Below, one piece after another: positions 47,377 through 55,504 of a DNA stretch of 64,000 bases. A program made the position numbers and the translations under genes. Source of the stretch: Anaerotruncus massiliensis (ex Togo et al. 2026) (GTDB lineage: Bacteria; Bacillota; Clostridia; Oscillospirales; Ruminococcaceae); the NCBI RefSeq assembly GCF_900199635.1, contig NZ_LT962687.1:94501-158500 (forward strand). The letters run 5' to 3'. The notes beneath the pieces are model-generated. The model was not told the DNA's origin and searched no databases. It worked only from the letters and a program-made list of their open reading frames with translations. Every line of letters begins with the position of its first letter. The first letter of the stretch is position 1.

Positions 47377-47582
47377 CATTCGCACCCCGATTACAGGAAT
47401 TGCGTCGCAGCCGCGGCCTGACCCGAGCGCAACTCACGAACAGCATAGGAGAGAAACAGGAAACCATCAGCGGCTGGGAACGCGGCAAAGAGGCGCCGGG
47501 AGTCGTCACGATTGTCAAGCTGTCGGATGCCCTTCAGGTTTCGATCAATTACCTTCCGAATAATTGTTTCATCCAAATTTAA
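47349..47582 (+). CDS. XRE-family helix-turn-helix regulator
   Basis: 77 residues consisting of one HTH_3 domain: RLQELRRSRGLTRAQLTNSI then GEKQETISGWERGKEAP. The start is GTG 47349, inside the last ten codons of the giant surface gene (28-base overlap), which suggests translational coupling. It ends 37 bases before the right direct repeat, so it is the last island gene. Probably regulates island expression or maintenance. Confidence 0.8.
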   Translation: MDLEKEKKLTFAPRLQELRRSRGLTRAQLTNSIGEKQETISGWERGKEAPGVVTIVKLSDALQVSINYLPNNCFIQI

Positions 47583-47619
47583 ATCCAGCAGCCGATCTTT
47601 TTTATCCTCAACCCGCCGG

Positions 47620-47995
47620 CGGCCAAAAATTCCGCAAGGACCTGTTACGGAGCAAACGGAAGCCGGTCGGCGAAATCTGGCGCGGGGAGCCCGTCGAGGG
47701 CGTCACCGAAATTGTCCGGTTTGCGCCGAGCGCCTGCAACACGCAGCCGTGGCTGGTGGAACGCGAAGGCGACGCCTTGCGCGTGTACCGCGTGCGCAAG
47801 CCGGGCAGGAGCGGGATCATGCCCGCCGGCCAGGTGGCGTTCTACAACCAAATCGATCTGGGGATTTTTTTGTGCTTTCTGGACCTCTGCCTTCAGCGGC
47901 GTCACATCCGGTACGAGGCGAAGCTGCACGCGGGCCCCGGTTCGGACGGGGAAGAGACGCTGGCCGCGGTCTATAAATGGAAGCAGGGACTGAAT
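47620..47995 (+). pseudogene. 5'-truncated copy of the nitroreductase-like gene
   Basis: Carries the last ~125 codons of the gene at 29172-29939 without its start. One extra G near 47987 (AAGCAGGGACTG against AAGCAGGACTG) also destroys the native stop. An ATG at 47564 makes a chimeric open frame, but its first 18 codons are unrelated. Confidence 0.85.
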
Positions 47996-47998
47996 AAG

Positions 47999-48035
47999 CG
48001 CCGAAGGGGCCGCTCTGTGAGCGGCCCCTTCGGCG
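47999..48035. terminator. Hairpin between the pseudogene and the small membrane-protein gene
   Basis: Right-repeat copy of the 17-bp stem at 29945-29981 (CGCCGAAGGGGCCGCTC). It lies just after the stop of the minus-strand gene. Confidence 0.6.
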
Positions 48036-48036
48036 T

Positions 48037-48438
48037 TCATGCGTCCGGTTCGACCGGGACGCCTTCCTGTGATTTCATGACGTTTTGTTGATATTCGTAG
48101 TTTTTATACCAATTGTCCAATGAGTCCCAGCCCCGCAGGAGCAGGCCGTAGCCCTGCTGCGCGAGCAGCAGCGGGCGCGGGGTGACGAGGCAGGCGTGGT
48201 CCTGCCGCCAGGCCTCGAACGCATTGAAGGGCTCCAGGGAGATGGCGTACTGCCTGCCCAGCAGGGCGACGCTGTATCGGAGTTCCCCGGCGGGCGCGAT
48301 CTCAAGCGCGCGGACGCCGGCTGCGTTTTCATAGCGGGAGCTGGTGGTGTCGACCCACAGGAAGAGGGCCAGCCAGCCCGTCAGGATCAGGGTCAAAAGA
48401 AAGGAAACCCAAAAGAGGCGCGCATCTCTGTTTAACAT
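48037..48438 (-). CDS. Small membrane-anchored protein next to spoIIP
   Basis: 133 residues. Short cytoplasmic start (MLNRDARLFW), one membrane helix (VSFLLTLILTGWLALFLWV), and an extracytoplasmic domain with YSVALLGRQYAISLEPFNAF. Located 33 bases downstream of spoIIP on the same strand, so it may share its sporulation transcript. I do not recognise the family. Its 3' third lies in the direct repeat and is duplicated at 29983-30144. Confidence 0.65.
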   Translation of the reverse strand: MLNRDARLFWVSFLLTLILTGWLALFLWVDTTSSRYENAAGVRALEIAPAGELRYSVALLGRQYAISLEPFNAFEAWRQDHACLVTPRPLLLAQQGYGLLLRGWDSLDNWYKNYEYQQNVMKSQEGVPVEPDA

Positions 48439-48471
48439 CCTGTATTTTCACCTTAGGTTTATACCAATAGA

Positions 48472-49686
48472 CTATCCATTTGGAGCAGTTTCCGGGGATG
48501 CTTCGCGGTTTTCGTTGAGCATCCGCGCGAGGGACTTCCCGACCAGTTCGGCGGTATAGACGCTCTCGTCGAGGGTGTTGGCGTTGGAGCCGACCTCGAG
48601 GAGCAGCGAGCCGGTGGTCAGATCCATGTTGTATTTTCGGTAGCAGAAGAAGATCGGGCGGGTCAGCTCGGGGGTGTCCTGCTCGATGGCGTCCTGAAGG
48701 GATGCGGCAAAGCGCAGGTTTTCCCGCCACTCGGGGACGTTCATCGTGCCGTCGTCGCTGCCGGTGATGATCATGAGCTGGGCGGCCTTGCGGCCGTTGA
48801 TCTCCACCGTGGGCTTGACGATGAGGTCGTCCTCCCGCTGGATGGCGTCGCGGTGCACGTCGAGCGCGATCTTGATGGTCGGATACTTCTCCAGATAGGA
48901 CTTGATCGTTTCGGCGCTGCGCTCGTAGGAGCCGTTGTAGGAGGGGTAGTCGTGCTGGGTCGTATCGTGCACGACCCCGATCCCCGCGTCCCGCAGAGCC
49001 TTTTCCAGCGCGTTGCCCACCGCGACCATATTCTTAGTGTTGTCCGTTGACCGCCAAGTATTCCGCATGTCATAATTTTCACTGTCGTAGGGCTCGTAGC
49101 TCTCGGTCGCGTGGGTGTGGAAGATGAGCACCTGCGGCGCGGGGGTGTCCTCCAGCCGGATGTTGAGCCCCCGCTCCATGATCTCCCGGATGTCGTCGGC
49201 GGGCACCTCGGTATAGTTGCGGAGCAGGCCCTCGCCGTAGGGGATCAGGCTGTCGCCCGAGCCCGCCATGTTCTCCTGCACGATCCGCCCCCGGTATTCC
49301 GCGGGCACGGGATGGGAGTTGTCCGCGGCGGGAGAGGGGTCGGCGACGCGCACCTGCTTGGCGGGGACGGGGGAGGATTCGGGCAGGCCCTGCGGCGCGG
49401 CGGAGGCGTCTCCCTCGTCAAAGGGCGCGACGTAGGGCGCGACCTGGGATTCCTCGCCCTGATAGTAGGCGGGGTCGATCTTGTCCGCGAACCGCGATTC
49501 CAAAAGGGCGAGCGACCCCTCGGGCATGTTTACCATCGCCGAGATGAGCGCGGCGCGCTCGGTCAGCTCGCCCAGGTCGGGGGAAAGCGAAAAAACCGCC
49601 ATGATCGACAGCGGCAGAACAACGACCATTGTGATGACGGCCCCAAGGCGGCGCGCCGGCCCGGGTGCACGACCATATCGTTTCAC
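48472..49686 (-). CDS. spoIIP: Stage II sporulation protein P
   Basis: 404 residues. A membrane-anchored cell-wall hydrolase (amidase and endopeptidase) that acts with SpoIID and SpoIIM in engulfment. Membrane helix LGAVITMVVVLPLSIMAVF near the N-terminus. SpoIIP domain motifs: VLIFHTHATESYEPY, IALDVHRDAI and LLLEVGSNANT. Start set at GTG 49686 behind GGGGGGCGGGAAT; an ATG at 49725 is in frame but lacks a ribosome-binding site. Confidence 0.94.
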   Translation of the reverse strand: MKRYGRAPGPARRLGAVITMVVVLPLSIMAVFSLSPDLGELTERAALISAMVNMPEGSLALLESRFADKIDPAYYQGEESQVAPYVAPFDEGDASAAPQGLPESSPVPAKQVRVADPSPAADNSHPVPAEYRGRIVQENMAGSGDSLIPYGEGLLRNYTEVPADDIREIMERGLNIRLEDTPAPQVLIFHTHATESYEPYDSENYDMRNTWRSTDNTKNMVAVGNALEKALRDAGIGVVHDTTQHDYPSYNGSYERSAETIKSYLEKYPTIKIALDVHRDAIQREDDLIVKPTVEINGRKAAQLMIITGSDDGTMNVPEWRENLRFAASLQDAIEQDTPELTRPIFFCYRKYNMDLTTGSLLLEVGSNANTLDESVYTAELVGKSLARMLNENREASPETAPNG

Positions 49687-49759
49687 ATTCCCGCCCCCCA
49701 AAGCATAAAAAGCGTTTCTATGCATTCTATTCAGGGGGAAGGGGGTTTATGCCGGGGGG

Positions 49760-50629
49760 TTACGACACGAGGTAGGTGATGTCCTCGAGGGAGAGCTGGG
49801 GCTGGAGCGCGGCGTTGATGGCGAGCGAAAGGTGCTTGGCCCCCCGCTCGATGATCGCGTCGATGTCGCGGGGGGTGACCATCATGGCGGAAGCGCCGGG
49901 CGCGGCGTCGCGGCCGTCGTCCCCGAGGATGTCGCGGGCGAGGGTCTCGCCGTCGACGACGGTGGGGATGCCGACCGATACGACCGGCACGCCGAGGGAT
50001 TCCTCGCTCAGCTCCCGCCGGGCGTTGAGCACCCCCGAGCCGGGGGAGATGCCGCTGTTGGAAAGCTGGATGGTGCGGCCGAGCCGGTCGAGGGAGCGGG
50101 AGGCGAGCGCGTCGATCACGACGACGCAGGCGGGCGCGAGGTCGCGCACGATCGAACGGACGATCTCGCCCGTCTCGATGCCCGTCTGTCCGAGCACGCC
50201 GGGCGCGAGGGAGGCCACGGGGCGCAGCCCCGAAAGGCCGGTCTGCTCCGCGAGCTGGGCGGGGATGTGCCGGGTGGCGAGCACCTGGTGGGCGGCGCGG
50301 GGGCCGAGCGCGTCGGGGGTGATCTGCTCGTTGCCGAGCCCGACCACGAGCACCGAGCCCTCCGCGGGCAGCAGCGCGGAGAGCTCGTCCGCGACGGCGT
50401 GGGTCACGTCGTCCGCCGGCTCCACGCTGGAGGACACGGCGGGCAGTTCAAGGGTGATGTACCGGCCGCACGGCCGTCCGAGACGCTCGGCGGCCTCGGG
50501 TTTGGTGATCTCCACGCGGGTGAGCTTGACGCCCGCCCGCTCGTCCTCCGCGATCGAAACGCCGTCGGGCAGGCGGTCCCGGTAGGGTTCGGCGGCTTCC
50601 ACCGCGAGGTCGGTCCGGATCAGGTTCAT
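49760..50629 (-). CDS. gpr: Germination protease GPR
   Basis: 289 residues. The spore protease that degrades small acid-soluble proteins at germination. It begins MNLIRTDLAVEAAE and contains VVGLGNEQITPDALGPRAA, SLAPGVLGQTGIET, VVIDALASRSLDRLGRTIQ and NSGISPGSGV, all typical of the M63 family. Shorter propeptide than in Bacillus. Start follows GGAGGGAC. 73 bases upstream of spoIIP on the same strand: a sporulation pair. Confidence 0.97.
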   Translation of the reverse strand: MNLIRTDLAVEAAEPYRDRLPDGVSIAEDERAGVKLTRVEITKPEAAERLGRPCGRYITLELPAVSSSVEPADDVTHAVADELSALLPAEGSVLVVGLGNEQITPDALGPRAAHQVLATRHIPAQLAEQTGLSGLRPVASLAPGVLGQTGIETGEIVRSIVRDLAPACVVVIDALASRSLDRLGRTIQLSNSGISPGSGVLNARRELSEESLGVPVVSVGIPTVVDGETLARDILGDDGRDAAPGASAMMVTPRDIDAIIERGAKHLSLAINAALQPQLSLEDITYLVS

Positions 50630-50676
50630 GGGGGTCCCTCCGATTCTTGACGAAACTGTTAAAGTTTTTCGCGCGG

Positions 50677-50705
50677 TTGTAAAAGCCGGGCGGTTGGTGT
50701 ATATT
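50677..50705 (+). promoter_or_regulatory. Promoter of the small membrane protein/alr unit
   Basis: -35 TTGTAA (50677-50682), 17-base spacer, -10 TATATT (50700-50705), about 53 bases before the first start codon. Divergent from gpr. Confidence 0.6.
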
Positions 50706-50758
50706 ATAAGGACGGAACGACGCGGCGGCCAAGCCGCGGGATAAAGGAAAGGAAAGCT

Positions 50759-50941
50759 ATGAGCGTGCGGAAAATCGGGGCGCGGATACTCGCCGCCGGC
50801 GTGATCATATTGTTGGTCGCCCTGCTTCTTTTATTCAATACGAACTCGGTGTGGGCCCTCATCACACTGGGGCTTTCGATCGTTGTGAACACCGCCGGCC
50901 TGGCGATGCTCATGGTGAGGGACAAGAACGCGGATGAATGA
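50759..50941 (+). CDS. Small two-helix membrane protein
   Basis: 60 residues: two hydrophobic segments (ILAAGVIILLVALLLLF and ALITLGLSIVVNTAGLAMLM) joined by a short loop, with a charged C-terminus. Strong ribosome-binding site AAGGAAAGGAAAG. It precedes alr with overlap or a 14-base gap depending on the alr start, so it is the first gene of that unit. Function unknown. Confidence 0.7.
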   Translation: MSVRKIGARILAAGVIILLVALLLLFNTNSVWALITLGLSIVVNTAGLAMLMVRDKNADE

Positions 50942-50955
50942 CGGGGGATAACACC

Positions 50956-52149
50956 ATGGACTACCTGCGCCGCACCTGGGCGGACATCGACCTGGACTGC
51001 ATCGTACACAACTACCGCGAGCTCAAAAGCCGCCTGACGCCCGGCTGCCGCACGATGGCGGTGGTCAAGGCGGACGCCTACGGCCACGGGGATGGCTACG
51101 TCTCCCGCGCGCTCCAGCGGGAGGGCGCCGACTGGTTCGCGGTTTCCAATATCAACGAGGCGATCTCCCTGCGCAGGCAGGAGGTCGCCCGCCCGATTTT
51201 GATCCTGGGCTGCACGCCGCCCGAGATGGCGCACACCCTGGCGGAGCTGGGCATCTCCCAGACAGTCTATTCGGAGGAGTACGCGGGGGAGCTTTCCCGC
51301 GCCGCGGTCGAACAGAAGGCCGTGATCGACTGCCATGTGAAGATCGACACGGGAATGAGCCGCATCGGCTTTTTCGCCCAGCACGGCCATGAGGCGCGCG
51401 CCGCCGAGGAGATCGCGCGGGTGTGCGCGCTGCCCGGACTTTCCTGCACCGGCGTCTTCACCCACTTCGCCTGCGCCGACGAGTGCGCCGGGGACAGCCG
51501 GGACTATACCCGGATGCAGTACCGGTCCTTCCTGGACACGGTGGAGCTGCTGGAAAAGCGGGGGATCACCTTTGCGCTGCGCCACTGCTGCAACAGCGCG
51601 GCGGCGCTCGCCTATCCCGAGATGCACCTCGACATGGTGCGGCTCGGCGTCGTGCTCTACGGCCTGCCCCCCTCCCCCGAATACGCGGGGATGGCGGACC
51701 TGCGGCCCGCCATGTCCCTCTACACCACCATCACGATGGTCAAGACGCTCGAGGCCGGGATCGCCGTCAGCTACGGCCGCCGGTATGTCACCGAGCACGA
51801 CGGCCAGAGGCTCGCCTCCATCGCGATCGGTTACGCCGACGGCTACCGCCGCAACTTCACCAACAAGGGCCGCGTGATCGTTCGCGGACAGTACGCGCCC
51901 ATCACCGGCGCGGTCTGCATGGACCAGCTCATGGTCGACGTGACCGGGATCGACGGGGCCCGCAGCGGCGACGTCGTCACCCTCATCGGCAGCGAGGGCG
52001 GCAAGTCGATCACCCTCGACGATTTTGCCGCGCTCAACGGCACAATCAACTATGAGGAGGCCTGCCTCATCGGCAGGCGGGTCCCGCGGGTATACATACA
52101 GGCCGGCCGGGAGATCGCAGCCGTCGACTATGTGATCGCCACGCTGTGA
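50956..52149 (+). CDS. alr: Alanine racemase
   Basis: 397 residues. PLP enzyme making D-alanine for peptidoglycan. The PLP lysine is K38 in VVKADAYGHG; the second catalytic Tyr is in AIGYADGYRR; HVKIDTGMSRIGF is also present. ATG 50956 follows GGGGGAT; an ATG at 50938 overlapping the previous stop is the alternative. The stop codon touches the first base of repeat copy C. Confidence 0.97.
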   Translation: MDYLRRTWADIDLDCIVHNYRELKSRLTPGCRTMAVVKADAYGHGDGYVSRALQREGADWFAVSNINEAISLRRQEVARPILILGCTPPEMAHTLAELGISQTVYSEEYAGELSRAAVEQKAVIDCHVKIDTGMSRIGFFAQHGHEARAAEEIARVCALPGLSCTGVFTHFACADECAGDSRDYTRMQYRSFLDTVELLEKRGITFALRHCCNSAAALAYPEMHLDMVRLGVVLYGLPPSPEYAGMADLRPAMSLYTTITMVKTLEAGIAVSYGRRYVTEHDGQRLASIAIGYADGYRRNFTNKGRVIVRGQYAPITGAVCMDQLMVDVTGIDGARSGDVVTLIGSEGGKSITLDDFAALNGTINYEEACLIGRRVPRVYIQAGREIAAVDYVIATL

Positions 52150-52945
52150 GATTGTCCGCTCGGAGAGCGGCGGAGGTTGTCGGTGGCCGGCCGACGGCGG
52201 TTTTAGATTTGCCGCTCAACGAGTGGAGGAGCTTGTTGGTGGTCGTCCGACAGCGGTTTTAGATTGTCCGCTCAGGGAGCGGCAGAGTTGCCGGGTCCCG
52301 CCCCGGCAGGCGGCCCCATTTCTTGTGCGGACAAGAAATGGGGGAAAGAAGCCGCAGGGGGCTATGCCCCCTTGACCCCCAGCGCCGCCTCCGGTTGGCC
52401 TTCGGCCAAAGTCGGCGGCGCCCCGTCCACGGATCAGCGGACAAGCCGACAGCATCCTGCCGGCCGCCGCGCCGCGGGCGCAATGCCTCTGCCGGCGAGT
52501 CTCCGGAACCGTACCGGGAATGCTTCCGGGGAGACACGCGTATCACACCATGCGCATTTTAGGAGCGCCGCCCACGGGCGGCGCTCCTTTTTGGCAGGTC
52601 TCCTGTTCCCGTGTTGGGAGCGCCCGCAACCTGAATTGAGCCCTCAGCTGGCGTATTCGTGGGGAGCGGTTGTAACCGGCGGGTACTGGCAAGGTACTCC
52701 CGGGGGATTCTCAAGGGGACTGGCGGAAGTCCCCTTGAGCGTCCTTCTTTGGGTACTTTCTTTGACGCAAAGAAAGTACCCCGCCTGCCGGGGCGGGACC
52801 CGGCAATCCCCTGCCGCCGAAGGCGGCTCCTCTCAGCCCTCCGAAGGAGGGCGATAAAACCTCCGCCGCTCCCCGAGCGGCAAATCTAAGAAGGCCTCCT
52901 GTTGGCGGGCAGCCGACAAGCTCCGCCGCCCACTGGGCGGCAATG
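52149..52945 (+). repeat. Composite palindromic repeat, copy C
   Basis: Same orientation as copy A and the longest copy. Opens with three AGATT-TGCCGCTC-type units (52149, 52206, 52260), then the CCCCATTTCTTGT hairpin at 52314-52343, the CCACGGATCAGCGGAC block, TCTCCGGAACCGTACCGGGA, module two (AACCTGAATTGAGCC at 52630), CAAGGGGACT and GTACTTTCTTTG hairpins and TTCG-loop hairpins. Fills the gap between alr and murD; no gene. Confidence 0.85.
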
Positions 52946-52971
52946 AAAAGCGCCGCTGCAACAAAATCCGC

Positions 52972-53000
52972 TTGATAAATCGGGGTATAGCGAATATAAT
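52972..53000 (+). promoter_or_regulatory. Promoter of murD
   Basis: -35 TTGATA (52972-52977), 17-base spacer, perfect -10 TATAAT (52995-53000), 43 bases before the murD start and just outside repeat copy C. Confidence 0.8.
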
Positions 53001-53043
53001 AGGAACGTTCAAACGAATTCCAGGGCGAAATTGGAGGCAGCTT

Positions 53044-54441
53044 ATGGACAGCAGGGTAGACCGCTTTTTCCACGGCATCAAGGGCAAGAAAATCTCCGTC
53101 ATCGGCATCGGCGTGAGCCACAGCGACCTCATCAGCCGGCTGAACGACTACGGCGCGAAGGTGACCGCGCACGACCGCCGCACCCGCGAAGAGGTGGGGG
53201 AGGCGATCTGCAACAATTTTGAGGCGCGCGGGGTCAAGCTCCGCCTCGGGGAGGACTATCTCGAAAACATCGACGCGGACATCGTCCTGCGTACGCCGGG
53301 GATGAAGTTCCACCACCCTGTGCTGGAGCGGCTGCGCCGCGACGGGGTCGCCGTCACGAGCGAGATGGAGCTCTTTTTCGACCTCTGCCCCTGCAAGACG
53401 ATCGGCATCACCGGCAGCGACGGCAAGACGACCACCACCACGCTGATCACCGAAATCCTCAAGGAGGCGGGCAGGCGGGTGCATGTGGGCGGCAACATCG
53501 GCCGCGCGCTCATGCCGCTCATCCGCGACATTCGCGAGGGGGACTTCGCGGTGGCGGAGCTGTCGAGCTTCCAGCTCATCTCGATGCGGGAGAGCCCCGA
53601 CATCGCGGTGGTCACCAACATCACCCCCAACCACCTCGACGTGCACAAGGATATGCAGGAATATATTGACGCCAAGCGCAACATCTTCGCGCATCAGGGG
53701 GCGTTTTCCCGCACCGTGCTCGGCGTGGACAACGACGTCGCCGCCTCCTTCGCCAACCCCGAATGCGTGCGGGGCCAGCTCTTCGAGTTCTCGGTCAAGC
53801 GCCCGGTGCGCACCGGCGCGTTTCTCGGGGAGGACGGCATTATCTACATGTCGGTGAACGGCGAGCGCACCAAGATCATGCACGCCGCCGAGATCAAGCT
53901 CCCCGGCCTGCACAACATCGAAAACTACCTCGCCGCGATCTGCGCCACCTGGGGCTATGTCGACCGGGAGGCGATCTACAACGTCGCGGTCGAATTCGAC
54001 GGGGTGGAGCACCGCATCGAGTTCGTCCGGGAGAAGGACGGGGTGCGCTGGTACAACGATTCGATCGCCACCACCCCCACCCGCACGATCGCCGGGCTGG
54101 AGAGCTTTGACCAGAAGCTCGTCATCATCGCGGGAGGCTACGACAAAAAAATCCCCTTCGACCCGCTCATCCCCAAGCTGGTGGAACGGGTCAAGACGCT
54201 CATCCTGATCGGCGCGACCGCCGACACGATCGAGGCGGAGGTGCGCGCCTTTCCGGGGTTCGACCCGGCGGAGCTCGCGATCCTTCGCGCCGGAAGCCTC
54301 GAGGAGGCGGTCAAAAAGGCGGCGGAGGCCGCCGGACCGGGCGACATCGTCTCGCTTTCGCCCGCCTGCGCGAGCTTCGACATGTTCCCCAATTACGGCA
54401 CGCGCGGCCGCCGCTTCAAGGAACTCGTGAACGCGCTTTGA
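53044..54441 (+). CDS. murD: UDP-N-acetylmuramoylalanine--D-glutamate ligase
   Basis: 465 residues. Cytoplasmic peptidoglycan ligase adding D-Glu. N-terminal UDP-binding domain (ISVIGIGVSHSDLISRL), ATP motif GITGSDGKTTTTTL, VTNITPNHLDVH and the C-terminal Mur ligase domain with NDSIATTPTRT and LSPACASFDMFPNYGTRG. ATG follows TTGGAGGC. Here it stands apart from a dcw cluster. Confidence 0.96.
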   Translation: MDSRVDRFFHGIKGKKISVIGIGVSHSDLISRLNDYGAKVTAHDRRTREEVGEAICNNFEARGVKLRLGEDYLENIDADIVLRTPGMKFHHPVLERLRRDGVAVTSEMELFFDLCPCKTIGITGSDGKTTTTTLITEILKEAGRRVHVGGNIGRALMPLIRDIREGDFAVAELSSFQLISMRESPDIAVVTNITPNHLDVHKDMQEYIDAKRNIFAHQGAFSRTVLGVDNDVAASFANPECVRGQLFEFSVKRPVRTGAFLGEDGIIYMSVNGERTKIMHAAEIKLPGLHNIENYLAAICATWGYVDREAIYNVAVEFDGVEHRIEFVREKDGVRWYNDSIATTPTRTIAGLESFDQKLVIIAGGYDKKIPFDPLIPKLVERVKTLILIGATADTIEAEVRAFPGFDPAELAILRAGSLEEAVKKAAEAAGPGDIVSLSPACASFDMFPNYGTRGRRFKELVNAL

Positions 54442-54475
54442 ACGGAAAATGAGTTTGAAAATACAGGAGGTTCCC

Positions 54476-55504
54476 ATGACCACCACGGAACAGATATTAA
54501 CCCTCGCGGGCGCGCTCGGCGTGTCCGGCGGGGAGGATGGGGCGGTGGAAGCGGCGCAGCAAATGCTCGCGCCGCTCGGCGCATGTGAGCGCGCGCCGCT
54601 CGGCTCGCTGCTCTGCCGGATCAAGCCGGTCCCCGCCTCGGGCGAGCATGTGATGCTCACCGCCCACATCGACAGCGTCGGCATGATCGTCACCTACATC
54701 GACGACGGCGGCTTTCTGCGCGTCTCGAACGTCGGCGGCATCGACCGCGCGCTGCTGCTCGCGGCGCAGGTCGTCGTGCACACGGCAAAGGGCGAGCTGC
54801 CCGGCGTCGTCTGCACCGTGCCGCCCCACCTCAATTCCGACGACACCCACCTGCCCAAGATCGAGGACATTTCGATCGACGTGGGCCTTTCGGCCGAAGA
54901 AGCGCGGGAAAGGATCGCGCCGGGCGACCGCGTGACCTTCTGCTGTGAGGCGCGGGAACTGATGAACGGCCGGATCAGCACGCGTGCCGCCGACGACCGC
55001 GCCGGCTGCGCGGCGGTCATTTTGGCCGCGGAAAAGCTGGCGGGACGGGAGCTTTCCTGCGGGCTGTCCGTCGCGCTGACCACCCTCGAGGAGGTCGGCG
55101 GACAGGGCGCGGCCACCGCCGCGAACATCCTTTCGCCCACCCACGCGGTGGCGGTGGACGTCTCCTTCGGGCACACGCCCGACTGCCCGCGCGCCAAGTG
55201 CGGCGAGATGGGCGGCGGCCCGATGGTCGGCGTCGCGCCGGTCATCGACAACGGCATGTCCTCCCGCCTGCGGGAGGTCGCCGTGCGGGAAAACATCCCC
55301 TTCCAGGTCGAGGTCATGGGCGGGAGCACCGGCACCGACGTCGACGGCATCGCCGTTTCGGGCGCGGGGGTGCGCTGCGCGCTTGTCTCGATCCCCCAGC
55401 GGTATATGCACACGCCGGTCGAGGTCGTCCACGTCTCCGACGTGGAGGCGGCCGCCGAATTGATCGCCGCCTATGTGGCGGACGCGTTTGGAGGTGTCCG
55501 GTGA
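54476..55504 (+). CDS. M42 family metallopeptidase (first of pair)
   Basis: 342 residues. Co-catalytic zinc aminopeptidase fold: His in TAHIDSVGM, Asp in TRAADDRAGC, catalytic Glu pair in TLEEVGGQ, Asp in AVDVSFG and last His in RYMHTPVEV are all present. Cytoplasmic, usually a large tetrahedral complex that trims peptides. ATG 54476 follows AGGAGG. The next gene overlaps its stop (TGATG) and is a paralogue. Confidence 0.92.
   Translation: MTTTEQILTLAGALGVSGGEDGAVEAAQQMLAPLGACERAPLGSLLCRIKPVPASGEHVMLTAHIDSVGMIVTYIDDGGFLRVSNVGGIDRALLLAAQVVVHTAKGELPGVVCTVPPHLNSDDTHLPKIEDISIDVGLSAEEARERIAPGDRVTFCCEARELMNGRISTRAADDRAGCAAVILAAEKLAGRELSCGLSVALTTLEEVGGQGAATAANILSPTHAVAVDVSFGHTPDCPRAKCGEMGGGPMVGVAPVIDNGMSSRLREVAVRENIPFQVEVMGGSTGTDVDGIAVSGAGVRCALVSIPQRYMHTPVEVVHVSDVEAAAELIAAYVADAFGGVR

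Larger units (their letters stand above)
47620..48198 (+). repeat. Right copy of the 578-bp direct repeat bounding the island
   Basis: Partner of 29567-30144, same orientation, about 98% identical by eye. Beyond 48198 the sequence continues into the intact 5' part of the small membrane-protein gene; before 47620 it is island-specific. Confidence 0.95.

Noticed and set aside
47564-48091. 175-codon gene overlapping the right repeat
   Set aside because: A chimera of 18 unrelated codons and the truncated nitroreductase copy, with a frameshift at its end; kept as a pseudogene.
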